A stretch of 64,000 nucleotides of DNA from Trichaptum fuscoviolaceum. Lineage: Eukaryota > Basidiomycota > Agaricomycetes > Hymenochaetales > Trichaptaceae. The notes under the pieces are model-generated. The model was not told the origin of the DNA and searched no databases. It worked only from the letters and a program-made list of their open reading frames with translations. The position numbers were made by a program, and so were the translations under genes. Position 1 is the stretch's first letter. Every line of letters begins with the position of its first letter. Shown piece by piece: positions 45,613-55,752 of the stretch. The stretch lies in contig CAJSYZ010000002.1 of NCBI GenBank assembly GCA_910574455.1, forward strand, positions 2,691,671 through 2,755,670, in the 5' to 3' direction.

Positions 45613-45788
45613 GTGAGTATTCTACTATGAAAATATGCCGAATACGTCCCAGAAGACGCTTCATTCATGTCTGGATATTGTGTGTCGGAAGATTTGGGTT
45701 GGATGGCGTTAAATATGTTGGATGGCGTCTCATGCGATTGGATAACCTCACCTTGCCCAAATTGCATACTAACGGACGCATCTCCTAG
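45613..45788 (+). other. Possible 5' UTR intron of eL32
   Basis: GTGAGT at 45613 and CTCCTAG ending at 45788 frame a 176-nt intron with its acceptor 9 nt before the ATG. Supported only by splice signals and by analogy with the other ribosomal genes here. Confidence 0.45.
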
Positions 45789-45797
45789 AAATCCGCC

Positions 45798-46421
45798 ATG
45801 GCCGCATCAATTCCTATCGTAAAGAAGCGCACCAAGCACTTCAAGTATGTCATTATAGGCGGCTATATGAAGGGAGGATCTAACTTCAACTGTGTCCGCG
45901 TATTCTAGGCGCCATCAGTCGGACCGCTATCATTCGGTGAAGGAGGCATGGCGGAAGCCCAAGGGTATCGATAACAGGGTGCGCAGGAGATTCAAGGGTC
46001 AAACTGCTATGCCCAAGGTGCGCTCTAAGCTCTGTCGTTCCAGTCTCATGTTATCTAACGGAAGTTTGTCCTGTAGATTGGTTATGGCAGCAACAAGAAG
46101 GTGGGTCCAAGCGTCCGTGCCAATTACTTGTCTGTATTGACAACTGCTCTTCGTAGACCCGCCACCTCCTGCCGAACGGCCTCAAAAAACTCCTTGTTAG
46201 CAATGTGCGGGAACTCGACCTCCTCCTGATGCACAACAAGAGCTTTGCGGCGGAGATTGCACACAACGTCAGCAGTCGCAACCGGATCACTCTCCTGGAG
46301 AGGTATTCATTTGCTCCTCCTACAAGGCGTTCACTCAGCTAATGCCAATCTGTTTTCTAGGGCAAAGGTGTTGGGTGTGAAGGTCACTAACCCCTCTGCG
46401 CGTCTCCGCTCGGAGGAGTAG
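45798..46421 (+). CDS. RPL32: 60S ribosomal protein L32 (eL32)
   Basis: Large-subunit ribosomal protein. Start 45798 reads [16 protein letters not shown]. After a short intron follow [20 protein letters not shown] and [20 protein letters not shown], then [29 protein letters not shown]-type sequence ([20 protein letters not shown]) and [17 protein letters not shown]. At least four introns. About 130 residues, standard for eL32. Confidence 0.96.
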
Positions 46422-46792
46422 ATGTAGGGTGGTGTTACTTTTTTCGCTATTCTTTCCTTTGTATCCTCCAGATATGCCCGCGACATGCAATATGCGACCC
46501 TTAATGCGATTTATGTCTCAGGCTCATTTAATCTGTGTGCTGTATTCGCCTGCATTTTTGGACTAACACGCATAATGCATTTTATATCCAGCTAACGAGG
46601 CCACTGAAACACATTTGAACTCCGTTTGTATTGCTGCCAGTGCCACTGGCAGGCGCTTTGGACGCCGTCTGATTGGCCGGCCCTGAACTCATGGATACTG
46701 TAATCGTGCCATCTGCAGTATAGAATTCAGGAGTACAGATCCTTTCAAGGTCTTGCGCGCATTCGCAACAAAATATTGAACAATAATTAACA
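46422..46792. other. Intergenic between eL32 and MEMO1 genes
   Basis: About 370 bp. A minus-strand open stretch ending at 46582 has a coding-like look (Cys cluster, then Ser/Thr-rich sequence) but no start, no family and no complete gene; left unassigned. Confidence 0.45.
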
Positions 46793-48219
46793 ATGTCTCT
46801 CAGGTGACTCGGAATCGAATCTAATTGTAAACGTACAATCTGAAGTTAATTTTTATAGAAAGGCGACGCACGCCGGGTCATGGTATTCTGGCAAAGGTGC
46901 GATGATAGTTTGATGAAGATGAGCTTAGATTTCTAGCAACTCATATGAATTCAATCAAAGGAACTACACTGAATAATGAGCTAACCGCTTGGCTTGCGGA
47001 TGCTATTCCAAGTGAAGAGGATAAATTTGCTTTCCCTGTTACAGGATCAAAAGCCATTATAGCACCGTAAGTTATCCTTTTCTTTCTACCAGATCTATCT
47101 GTGAATATCACCGTATTGTTTTCATATCAAGACATGCTGGATATTCTTACTCTGGACCTGCAGCTGCCTGGGCCTACAAGAGCATAGACACTAGTGGCAT
47201 GTGAGCGGGTTTAATATATCGAAAGGCATCTAGTTTATCTTGTCAGAAAACGAGTCTTCATCCTAGGTCCATCCCATCATGTCTATCTAAATGGCTGCGC
47301 GCTCTCGCGCTGCAGAGAATATTCTACTCCGATAGGGAATCTCCCTCTGGATCTATCCAGTAAGCACTGTGGCGATATTTAACTTCTGAAACCCATGTTC
47401 ACTGTCCTCCTACCGCCTAGCAATTGATGAGCTCCGCAAGACTGGAGCTTTTGGTGATATGGAGATTGACACCGACGAGGACGAGCATAGCATTGAGATG
47501 CATCTACCCTATGTTCGCAAAGCGTTTGAAGGGTAAGCCTCGATGCTGTGTGCTGCTGTAATAAATGTAAATCACGCGTACCAGACTGGACATTCAAATT
47601 GTCCCAATTCTAGTCGGAGCGATTGACAAGGAGAAGGAAAAGTCCTTCGGCAAGGTCCTCGCCCCATACTTAGCGCGCAGTGACACGTTCTGCGTTGTCT
47701 CTAGTGACTTTTGCCACTGGTGAGTATTCACTAGTCGGCCTCGCAAAGTTGGGACATTCATTAATCACGACAACTGACTATTTCCCTCCCACCGACGCCA
47801 GGGGCACGCGCTTTCAATACACCTATTATTACCCGAACGATCCAATGGGCGACGATACCAGGTCTGCGGGCCTCCGGCTCTCCCGATCGAATGCATCTTC
47901 TACGATCTCGCCAGAATTCCCCATATATGCGTCCATCGAGGCATTAGATCGTCAAGCGATGGACATCCTTACGTTGCCGCCTTCGACTAGCGTACAAGCT
48001 CATGATCATTTTGCGCAATATCTCTCTCGGACGAAGAACACCATCTGTGGTAGACACCCAATAGGCGTCCTGTTGGGTGCACTATCGGAAATTGAAAGGG
48101 GAGAGGAAGGGGAGAGGAAGAACGTGTCAATGAAATGGGTCAGATACGAGCAAAGTAGTCAATGCCGAACCATCAGTGATTCAAGCGTGAGCTACGCGAG
48201 TGCTTATGTTGCTTTCTGA
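46793..48219 (+). CDS. MEMO1 family protein
   Basis: Member of the MEMO family (yeast Mho1), related to class III extradiol dioxygenases and redox/copper-linked proteins. The first coding exon is only 11 nt (46793..46803, MSLR). The second, starting AAAGGCGACG near 46859, encodes [12 protein letters not shown], the family's N-terminal signature. Later exons give [76 protein letters not shown] and [20 protein letters not shown], then [19 protein letters not shown]. His in [13 protein letters not shown] and DFCHWG are the metal-site candidates. The end is [12 protein letters not shown]. About seven introns, around 335 residues. Confidence 0.9.
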
Positions 48220-48799
48220 CCAAGACTGGAACAATTGTGTACTTTACGAAGAGAACATGTATCATCATAGCTGATAGTAGTAGACGGGTAGGGAAGAATG
48301 GTTGAGGATCTTCCGTCATCATTATTGTTCGAACACTAGTGTGCAGCTAAATATGTACTTGACAGTCCTTAAGTGCTTTTGTTGCCTTTGAGAGGGAGAT
48401 CAGGAACATCACGTCTGAATTTGTTCGTGCCCAGAATGCACTAAACTCTCCCAGACCAAATACCGAATATCATGACTAAGTTATATCCATAGATCAATAT
48501 ATCGCACTCGGCCCGATTTAACTTGCAATGTTACATTTACTTGCGCTGATCCGCCTGTCGGATGCAAAGAGCGCTCGCCTTAGCCTGACAGAAGATCAAG
48601 AGTTCGACGTAGACGATTTGCAGAATACCCGATGCGGACGTACCTCTGATCAAGAAGGCCGTTCTATGCTTCTGGAGATCCGGCAAGTTTCGTGATTGCA
48701 AGCATGCGTCCTCCAGCGTCTAATTTCGTCGTATATCAAGACACAAATAAGCTGCCATGAAGCCCCGCAAAAGCTTGAGAAAGCCTCTATCCATTCGAA
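48220..48799. other. Intergenic between MEMO1 and GH5 genes
   Basis: About 580 bp: MEMO1 3' flank and GH5 promoter. A minus-strand frame at 48650-48865 overlaps the GH5 start and is not supported. Confidence 0.5.
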
Positions 48800-50355
48800 A
48801 TGCGCCATCCCACAGTTGTTCTGTTTCTGACTGCAGTCTTGGTTCAAACCGTGCTCGCTGCGCATTCCTTTGCAGGATCTAACCTCTACTATGCTGCCGG
48901 CTTGTCGAAGGCTGAACGCACCACCCTCCTATCGTGAGTGTGAGATCATGATTTCCTCGATGGACTCGCAGCCGATGACGGACAATCTTCAAGTGCGATG
49001 CAAAGTGCAGGAATGAAGGTCCTCAGAGTCTGGCTTGACGGAGAATCTGACGCCACAACAAAGGTTAGAAAGAAAATCAGAAACTGACAAACGACACTCA
49101 CATCTTTTGATCGATTTGTCCATGCCAGAATACTCCGATAACAGCATACCCTTCCCTAGAGCCAAATGTGATCGGCACATACAACGACACCGTATTAAAC
49201 CTGCTAGACGATTTTATGATCGATTCTGCCCATCACAATATCAAGGTGGGAGTTGGCAGCGAGTGATGGTTGACGAAACTTGCTGACTGTTTAGCGTGCT
49301 TGGACAGCTGATGATTAGCATGCATAGCTTTAATGCATTACAGGGCGGGGATGTTTACGGAACCGCATATGGTATCAGTGACTTCTACACCTCGGATACT
49401 GCCCAGATGCAATTCGACGCTCGTCTCCACCATGTGATGAATCACGTTCACAAAGACCTTCATAAGCCATGGAAGGACCTTTCGCATTATATCTTAGCCT
49501 TCGAAGCTCAAAATGAAGCAATGATCGGTGATGTGAGTGACGGTGGATGTTCCCATTCAGAAGCAACGGACTCACGATCATCCCAGGGACAAGACTTCAT
49601 TGAAGCTCACCAACAGTGGTAAGATAGTACATTGAATAGATACTTCATTTTCTAAGAATCAACAATAGGCAATGTGATCGAGCAAGTACAATCAAAACTG
49701 TACTCGGTAGCAACAGTGGAGTGTGTGGCATAATCAAAGGTCCAGATCGCATACTAAGCTGCGCCTAGATTCTTGTGACCACAGGTGGAGAGTCGTTTCT
49801 GGATGAATCCATTCAGCCAGACTGGTTGAGCTGCGACGCACTCGATGTCGTCGCCATTCATGCGTATGGTGTGGGCGACTTCGACCAGACAAAGCTTCAG
49901 GGAAGAATCAGCCAGGCTCAAGCTGCCGGCAAGAAACTGCTTCTTCAGGAATGGTAGAGACTCTCGAGGTTCAGTTCGTCTGAAATGTACACTCTCCTGA
50001 TCGTTCATTTTTCAGGGGCTCATGTTATTACGATACTGAGAATAACGTATGCAATACCGGAACCCCTCTTGACTCAGCGACAAGGAATAGCAACATCCAG
50101 GCTTGGTCGACAAACTTCACAGCAGTCGGTCTTCCCTGGATGTATTGGCAGGTAATACCTAATGCCGACCCTCATGTAAGTATTAACACTCTCTAGATTT
50201 TTAAAAGTTGCTCACATAAGTGTCTTCAGTTCGGAAGTGACTACGAGATAGGCGCAGGGACAAATTTGGATCCATCTTGGAACACACTGAAGAATGCGTC
50301 TCTGGCTGCTTTAAAAGCTGAGGCGGCGTTTGACTTTACTCCTTTCCTACTGTAG
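48800..50355 (+). CDS. Glycoside hydrolase family 5 protein
   Basis: Secreted beta-glycosidase of the (beta/alpha)8 fold. Start 48800 gives the signal peptide MRHPTVVLFLTAVLVQTVLA. Then come FAGSNLYYAAGLSKAERTTL, SAGMKVLRVWLDGESDATT, HHNIKLMISMHSFNALQGGD and HYILAFEAQNEAM, with the acid/base Glu in the NE pair. VVAIHAYGVGDF and KKLLLQEWGSCYYDTENN follow, with the nucleophile Glu in QEWG. AVGLPWMYWQVIPNADPHFG and the end EAAFDFTPFLL follow. Around eight introns. It resembles fungal GH5 mannanase-like proteins; substrate is uncertain. About 370 residues with no carbohydrate-binding module. Confidence 0.9.
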
Positions 50356-50586
50356 AGTCTTCATGTAGCAGACACTAGAATATGCATTCCAGTACCTTAA
50401 TGTTTGCAATGCACGTCAGCCCAAGTGGAATAACATCCCCAGAAATAAGTCGACGGTATCGGTAGTGGAGGATAGAGGAAAGAAGGCGTGAGAAAACCCT
50501 CCAATGTCCACTGCGTTTCTTGAACTTGAAGCCAAATTCATGAACACCGTGACCGTGTACAGTCCACACCTCTGAGCAATTCAGCC

Positions 50587-52178
50587 ATGTCGGTCGACGC
50601 TGCACCTTTACCTCCCCTCGAACCCCTTGTGCGGTCAAGTACAAAGCGCACTCGCGCAATATTCGCATCCTCCTTGGAGGTGCCGAAGGAAGAAGAAAGA
50701 AGGTGCTAAAACATCATGGCATTGTCACATCTAGTAAAAAGGCTCACGTTTCTCCTGGCAGCGCGAAATTACGATTGAGTGTCAAGATTAACGATGAGTA
50801 TCGAGACTACAAGCAACTTCCCGCCGCTCTTTTGCAACAGCAAGGGCCTGTCGGTCCTGCGAGACCGAAGCAAGAGCGGAAGATGATCGAAGCTGGTCGT
50901 ATGTACTTTCGTTTTCTGCTCTCTGCGTCTACTGAAGCCTGAATCGTCGTAGCCTCTTCGGATGCCTCTCGTTTAATAGCTAAAATTGACAACACCCCTA
51001 CACCCGAGCCTTCAACATTCTCTTCTCGCAACACACTATCACAAGCACTTCAACTACACAAAACAACTCGAACGATCAAACCAACGTTCCACCCCCAATG
51101 GAAGTTGATGCGCGTGATCTCGGGCCACCTTGGTTGGGTACGGTCGGTTGCTGTAGAGCCAGGGAATAAGTGGTTTGTTACTGGTGCTGGAGATCGTGTT
51201 ATTAAGGTCTGGGACATGGCTTCGGGTGAATTGAAGTTGAGTTTAACGGGTCACATTTCGACTGTTCGGGGTTTGGCCGTGTCTCCTCGTCATCCGTACC
51301 TATTTTCTTGCGGAGAAGACAAAGTACGTACCTGCGACGATTAAGAAAACAAAAACGAACGCTAATTTTCCTCGTTTGAAGATGGTAAAATGTTGGGATT
51401 TGGAGGTGAACAAGGTTATTCGACATTACCACGGACACCTCTCCGGCGTTTACTCGCTCAGCCTGCACCCAACCCTTGATGTTCTCGTAACAGCAGGTCG
51501 CGACGCTTCTGCTCGAGTATGGGATATGCGTACAAAGGCTCAAATCCATGTCCTCAGTGGACACACCGCAACTGTTGCAGATGTCAAGTGCCAGGAAAGC
51601 GATCCTCAGGTCATCACAGGCAGCATGGACACAACTGTACGACTATGGGACCTTGCCGCGGGTAAGACCATGGCCACCCTGACTCACCACAAAAAGAGCG
51701 TCCGCGCCCTCGCTGTTCACCCGACAGAGTACTCGTTCGCGAGTGCGTCTGCGGGAGGAAACAATATCAAAAAGTGGAAATGCCCAGAAGGCAACTTCGT
51801 GTTCAACTTCTCTGGCCACAATGCAATCATCAACACAATGTCGGTCAATTCAGAGGGAGTTCTCTTCTCCGGAGGTGTGTACTAACACTATGGTACATTG
51901 ACAACCTCAGCTGACGAAGTACATTACATAGGTGACAACGGCACGATCTCTCTATGGGATTGGAACAGCGGAACAGCTTTCCAAAATATGGATGACATCC
52001 CTCAACCTGGCTCTCTGGAAGCTGAAGCCGGTGTTTTCTGCTCGACATTCGATATGACTGGCTCTCGCTTAATCACTGGCTGTGCCGATAAAACAATTAA
52101 AGTGAGGGTGCATCCAGTGTTTCTACCTGCGCTACCACTGACGACTCAATGCCCTAGATTTATGCTGAACAAAATTAG
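50587..52178 (+). CDS. PRP46: PRP46/PLRG1 WD40 pre-mRNA splicing factor, atypical C-terminus
   Basis: Subunit of the NineTeen (Prp19) complex of the spliceosome. The start at 50587 gives [20 protein letters not shown]. The disordered N-terminal region ends with [20 protein letters not shown], the family signature before the propeller. Seven WD40 blades follow: [120 protein letters not shown] and [20 protein letters not shown]. After KTIK an intron (GTGAGG..CCCTAG) leads to IYAEQN and stop. Reading through instead gives VRVHPVF and stop at 52221. Neither gives the conserved acidic/basic tail seen in PLRG1 orthologues. Confidence 0.92.
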
Positions 52179-52454
52179 CTTCATTTCTATAGATGCCTCT
52201 TTTGTATACCACCATTTGTAGCTTATTTGTTCTATATGTTATCACCGCATGCATGCCGACAAACATCCCTAATCTAATACTGCTATGTGCTGCAGTCTCA
52301 TTAGTATCTCTTATGACTTCATCAGCGAACGTTCCAAACTTGCTGAAGTCACTCAGACCTTTAGAATGACTTTTTTAGGGTGTGACCCTGAACCCGCCGA
52401 CTAACCGAAATGCGAAAGGCTATCCAGCTGATGTGCAATTCACGTACATTTATT

Positions 52455-52533
52455 GCGGCTGAGGGTGGTGCAACTAACAATGCCCTCGCCTTTTACTAGG
52501 GCATTCCGTGTCCCACCCTCGCAGTAAGGCCGC
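52455..52533. other. Strong hairpin (possible structured RNA)
   Basis: Nested pairing: GCGGC (52455) with GCCGC (52533), GAGGGTGG (52461-52468) with CCACCCTC (52513-52520), and AATGCCCT (52479-52486) with AGGGCATT (52498-52505) around an 11-nt loop. Lies 280 bp after PRP46. Function unknown; could be a small-RNA precursor or a mobile-element end. Confidence 0.5.
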
Positions 52534-52559
52534 TTACCCAATTTTTCAGCATACAGCTC

Positions 52560-52776
52560 TGTTCAGAGTATGGAATATTATTCTTTTTCTTCCTTAAATC
52601 TTCCTTTCAAGTCGAACAACCAACACTTCTATGTTCAGAGTATGGAATATTATTCTTTTTCTTCCTTAAATCTTCCTTTCAAGTCGAACAACCAACACTT
52701 CTATGTTCAGAGTATGGAATATTATTCTTTTTCTTCCTTAAATCTTCCTTTCAAGTCGAACAACCAACACTTCTAT
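52560..52776. repeat. Three identical 72-bp tandem repeats
   Basis: The 72-bp unit beginning TGTTCAGAGTATGGAATATT occurs three times (starts at 52560, 52632 and 52704) with no difference that I can see. 72 is a multiple of three, and one plus-strand frame (52570..52806) stays open through all copies as a 24-residue repeat containing MEYYSFSSLNLPFK. No domain or signal is recognised, and whether the frame is translated is unknown. Confidence 0.9.
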
Positions 52777-53003
52777 TGTTTCTCATCAATCACTACTCAT
52801 GAATGAATATGAAGCAGCTTCTTGATTGCATACATATGTACTATTTTGTTCGCAGATACTATGAATATTACTACATGGTTGGACAATGTGGGTTTTGATT
52901 GCAACAACAACGAAGAAAGTTACTATCATAATATTCTGCAGGGGATGTCAGGTAGGATCCTGAAATAACTTACTAATGGTACGCCGGCCCACGGTGTGGA
53001 AAG

Positions 53004-54004
53004 CTATGCACCTGACAGTGTAGGGACGTCAACATGAGTTCAGTCGGTAAATAGGAAACTGCACATACCTTCTTCAGACTCATGCACGGCAAAGCCAAGA
53101 TATGTCAGCTCTTCAGTTTTGTTTGATATAGCCACATACCGACCAACTTACCAGCCTGAGTCGTAATTGAACTCCGATGGTGTTTCCCCGCCACCCGCCC
53201 GACTGCCAGCCCTCTTCTTGAGAATGGAAAACACCTCACGATATGCAAGAGTTATCAGAATCTCAGACTCGACACTCAAAAAATCAATGACTCACAAAGT
53301 CGGAGGCTGTCTTCCGTACGTACAAGTCCGAAGGTAAAAAAGAAACGGAGCCGGACAATGGGGAAAACCCGCACCTGCCAGGAGTACAGCGGCAAATGCA
53401 ACAGGAGGTAGAGGCCCTGCCCGCAAAACAGGGCTTACCGTCTACTGAGCATTCGTCGCTGCGACCCCTGCGATGTCTCCCACCACCCCCCACCCCCGGC
53501 CCAAGGACACGAGACCCCTGCCTATATGCTGATGGGCAGACGAAGTCAGACACACAGTGAGTAGGATAAAAAGCGGTACTTACCATAAGCAAGGGCCTCG
53601 TGTCTGGTCCGACTCGATAGCAGACTGCGCCGTCCGTGTTTGACATCCGTAGACCAGACCCACGACCTCAATAGCCCCTTCGGAGCAGGTCGGGTGGCGG
53701 CGCCCCGCCACCTCGGACCCGCCGAAGCAGGCTAAGGGTCATGGTGCCGATCTACAAGAGTCTTTATAAATTAAGTCAGCGTTGAACGAGGATAGACGAA
53801 AAAGGCGCACTCACCAAGCCGTGCGGCGCAGCTAACTTGCTACGAGTCGGACGTCTTCACTCACCTACCACACAGCAACACCAATGCCACTTGATAGCCA
53901 CCCGCGAGAGTAGCTGTCAAGAGGCATAGGTGCGCGACCGATCCAACGTCCCCGAAGTAGACGCTAGATCGTTGTGGTAGGGAGTGAAGAGGATGAAGAA
54001 ACAT
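53004..54004 (-). CDS. Possible unrecognised spliced gene or gene remnant
   Basis: Low-confidence. Minus-strand pieces look like exons bounded by good splice sites. From 54004: MFLHPLHSLPQRSSVYFGDV, then a hydrophobic VAHLCLLTATLAGGYQVALV, ending at a GTGAGTG donor (53862). Further on, GTAAGT..CATCAG (about 53585 down to 53531, CTGAC branch) and GTAAGCC..GGCAG introns. Downstream pieces are PSDLYVRKTASDF, VFSILKKRAGSRAGGG, TPSEFNYDSGW and ELTYLGFAVHESEEG, with a stop at 53004. I could not join all pieces in one frame, so it may be a decayed gene, a spliced non-coding RNA or part of a repeat. No family recognised. Confidence 0.25.
53855..53989. repeat. Foldback element with two internal arms (three-way-junction shape)
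   Basis: Closing stem: 53855-53872 pairs with 53973-53989, 17 of 18 positions with one bulge (CTTCACTC..CCTACCACA against TGTGGTAGG.GAGTGAAG). Arm 1: 53883-53899 with 53911-53927 (ATGCC, CTTGA and AGC blocks pair). Arm 2: 53939-53950 with 53960-53971 (CGATC and CGTC blocks pair). No target-site duplication is seen. Could be a MITE-like foldback or a structured RNA gene. Confidence 0.6.
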
Positions 54005-54318
54005 TTCGGCGGAAAGTTGGTCTCTTATAGATTCTGCGTATAATGAAGGTGGCTGGCATCATACCGTGACATGGCTGAGACTAGGCCATTGAGTGGCAGA
54101 CCAATCTGTCTTAGGCTAGTCCAAAATCTATCAGGTAATCTCCCGCGGAGTTCATGAATGTCTTGATGTTTTCCAGTACCCCAAAGTGGACAAAAGCAAG
54201 CTATATTCGAATTTAAATGTGCGGGTGAAGCCCAGTCGATAACATGTCCTCTATATGCGTCTGTGTATGCGGCAATCCAACTCATCTATGACGACGACAA
54301 TGAATATCTCTTCAAATG

Positions 54319-55491
54319 TCAAATCCTAGCGTGCGTGGTATGGTTTTGTAGCTGGAGCCCGACGGGGTGATTTTCCTCAAACTCGGTACCGGGAATCCCT
54401 GCATCAGCTATTACCTAAATTCGAGTGAGCATTGTCTGAATTAGCTGGTGAAAGTAGGTTAAGTGCGAAATATTCCAGCTGCAACTTACCTTGCCATCCT
54501 CGATGACAATATCCTCAAATCCCCAGTCCCTCGCAGCACCATCCACTAAGTGATCTCCGGTAGCCAACTTGATCGGTTCCCAAGCTCCAAGTATACTATC
54601 CGTATCCGACTTGCGCCTCAGTTCCGTCAATGAACAACATCCAACTCTCAGAGGTAGTTCTCGGTCCCCGACTAATTCCCTCGTTAAAGCAATGCAGGTC
54701 GCTGCATGACTAACGAGCAGAATCCGCCGATGACCCGGGTGATTGCGCTCGATGTGAGTAACGAGCGCCTCGACAAAGCCGCCTGCCCGGTCGTGAGCTT
54801 CCTCCACCGTTTCGCCTTTACGCGTCGGATACCATATCGAAGACCACGATGGATCGATTTGAGGGAAATGAGAACGGAGCTGATCTGCCGAGGCTGGGCG
54901 GGGGTGCAGGCCAGATCCTTCCTGAACAGGCGAATACCATTCTGATAGACCTTTCGAAGAGCGATTGTTAAGTACGTCAAGAGTAAATAGATGAGAAGCG
55001 AACCGTGCTCGGCAAAGATGGGGATGCCTAATGCTTCAGAGGTAGGTGCAGACGTCTGAAGGCATCTGTCTAAACGTACCTCAGCTCATGACAGCCTAAA
55101 AAGATACATTCTAGTTACTCACAGTATGGAGAGCTGAATATTGCAGTTGGACGTTCATCCTCGGGAAGTGCAAGGAAGTACTGAGCCGTTTCCTTGGCTT
55201 GTGTCTATGCAGATGGTTGTAAAATTCTCATTTCTCGACAGCACAAGTAGGTTTCATGCCTCTCCATACGCAGCCAAAGGTGGGTCTCGTGGTAGCCCGG
55301 TAACGCTCTTCCTATTCTTTATCTCGGTAAGCCGTGCGTCGATATGCTGGGGTTGGGGAGACTTGCCAATTCATAGTCACCCAGTTCAGCCGGAATCCTG
55401 CAGGCATGCAATGGTATGAGATCGGTCACTAGTCGATTTATAAGAGCATCTTACCATGGCGCGCAATGTATATCGTTTCAATTCGAGACAT
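54319..55491 (-). CDS. Histidine phosphatase superfamily protein (Tfc7/UBASH3-like)
   Basis: Phosphoglycerate-mutase-fold phosphatase. Start 55491 reads MSRIETIYIARHG, whose RHG holds the phospho-accepting His. Next exons give FRLNWVTMNW, then VTGLPRDPPLAAYGE, the block expected after RHG in the fungal Tfc7/tau55-like group. Further blocks are SEWYSPVQEGSGLHPRPASA and RSHFPQIDPSWSSIWYPTRK. ETVEEAHDRAGGFVEALVTH and ILLVSHAATCIALTRELVGD (second catalytic His) follow. The tail ends NHTTHARI at 54319. One intron (55312..55366) has a GC donor: GCAAGT..AATAG. Whether it is a TFIIIC subunit or a free phosphatase cannot be told. It is head-to-head with the GNAT-like gene (261 bp between starts). Confidence 0.8.
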
Positions 55492-55752
55492 GCTTTCTTT
55501 ATAATTGTTTATTAGTGAAAGTGAGCAAACGAGGCGTAGTAGTGGATGGTCAAGAGTAACTCGTGTGCCCCTGCGTGCTCTGCTGCTTAGCCGTCCCTTG
55601 TCCCTGAGAACCGGGAGTGGCGGTGCCATTGATCGACGGCTCTTCCGCTTCAACGAACGTGCGTTGATAAATTTCTTGCTCAAAAGCATCAGCCACGATG
55701 TTCTTTCCTATGCATATCAACCGTTCAAGATCCCTCTCAAGTCGCGTCCACC

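Noticed and set aside
52560..52776. Tandem repeats considered as a CRISPR array
   Set aside because: The 72-bp units abut directly without spacers, and the genome is fungal.
53855..53989. Three-way-junction element considered as 5S rRNA
   Set aside because: Shape and length are similar, but the sequence lacks the conserved 5S loop and helix bases that I would expect in either orientation.
54025..54285. 86-codon minus-strand frame next to the histidine phosphatase gene
   Set aside because: No family resemblance and no splice partner; possibly part of the repeat-rich block but unsupported.
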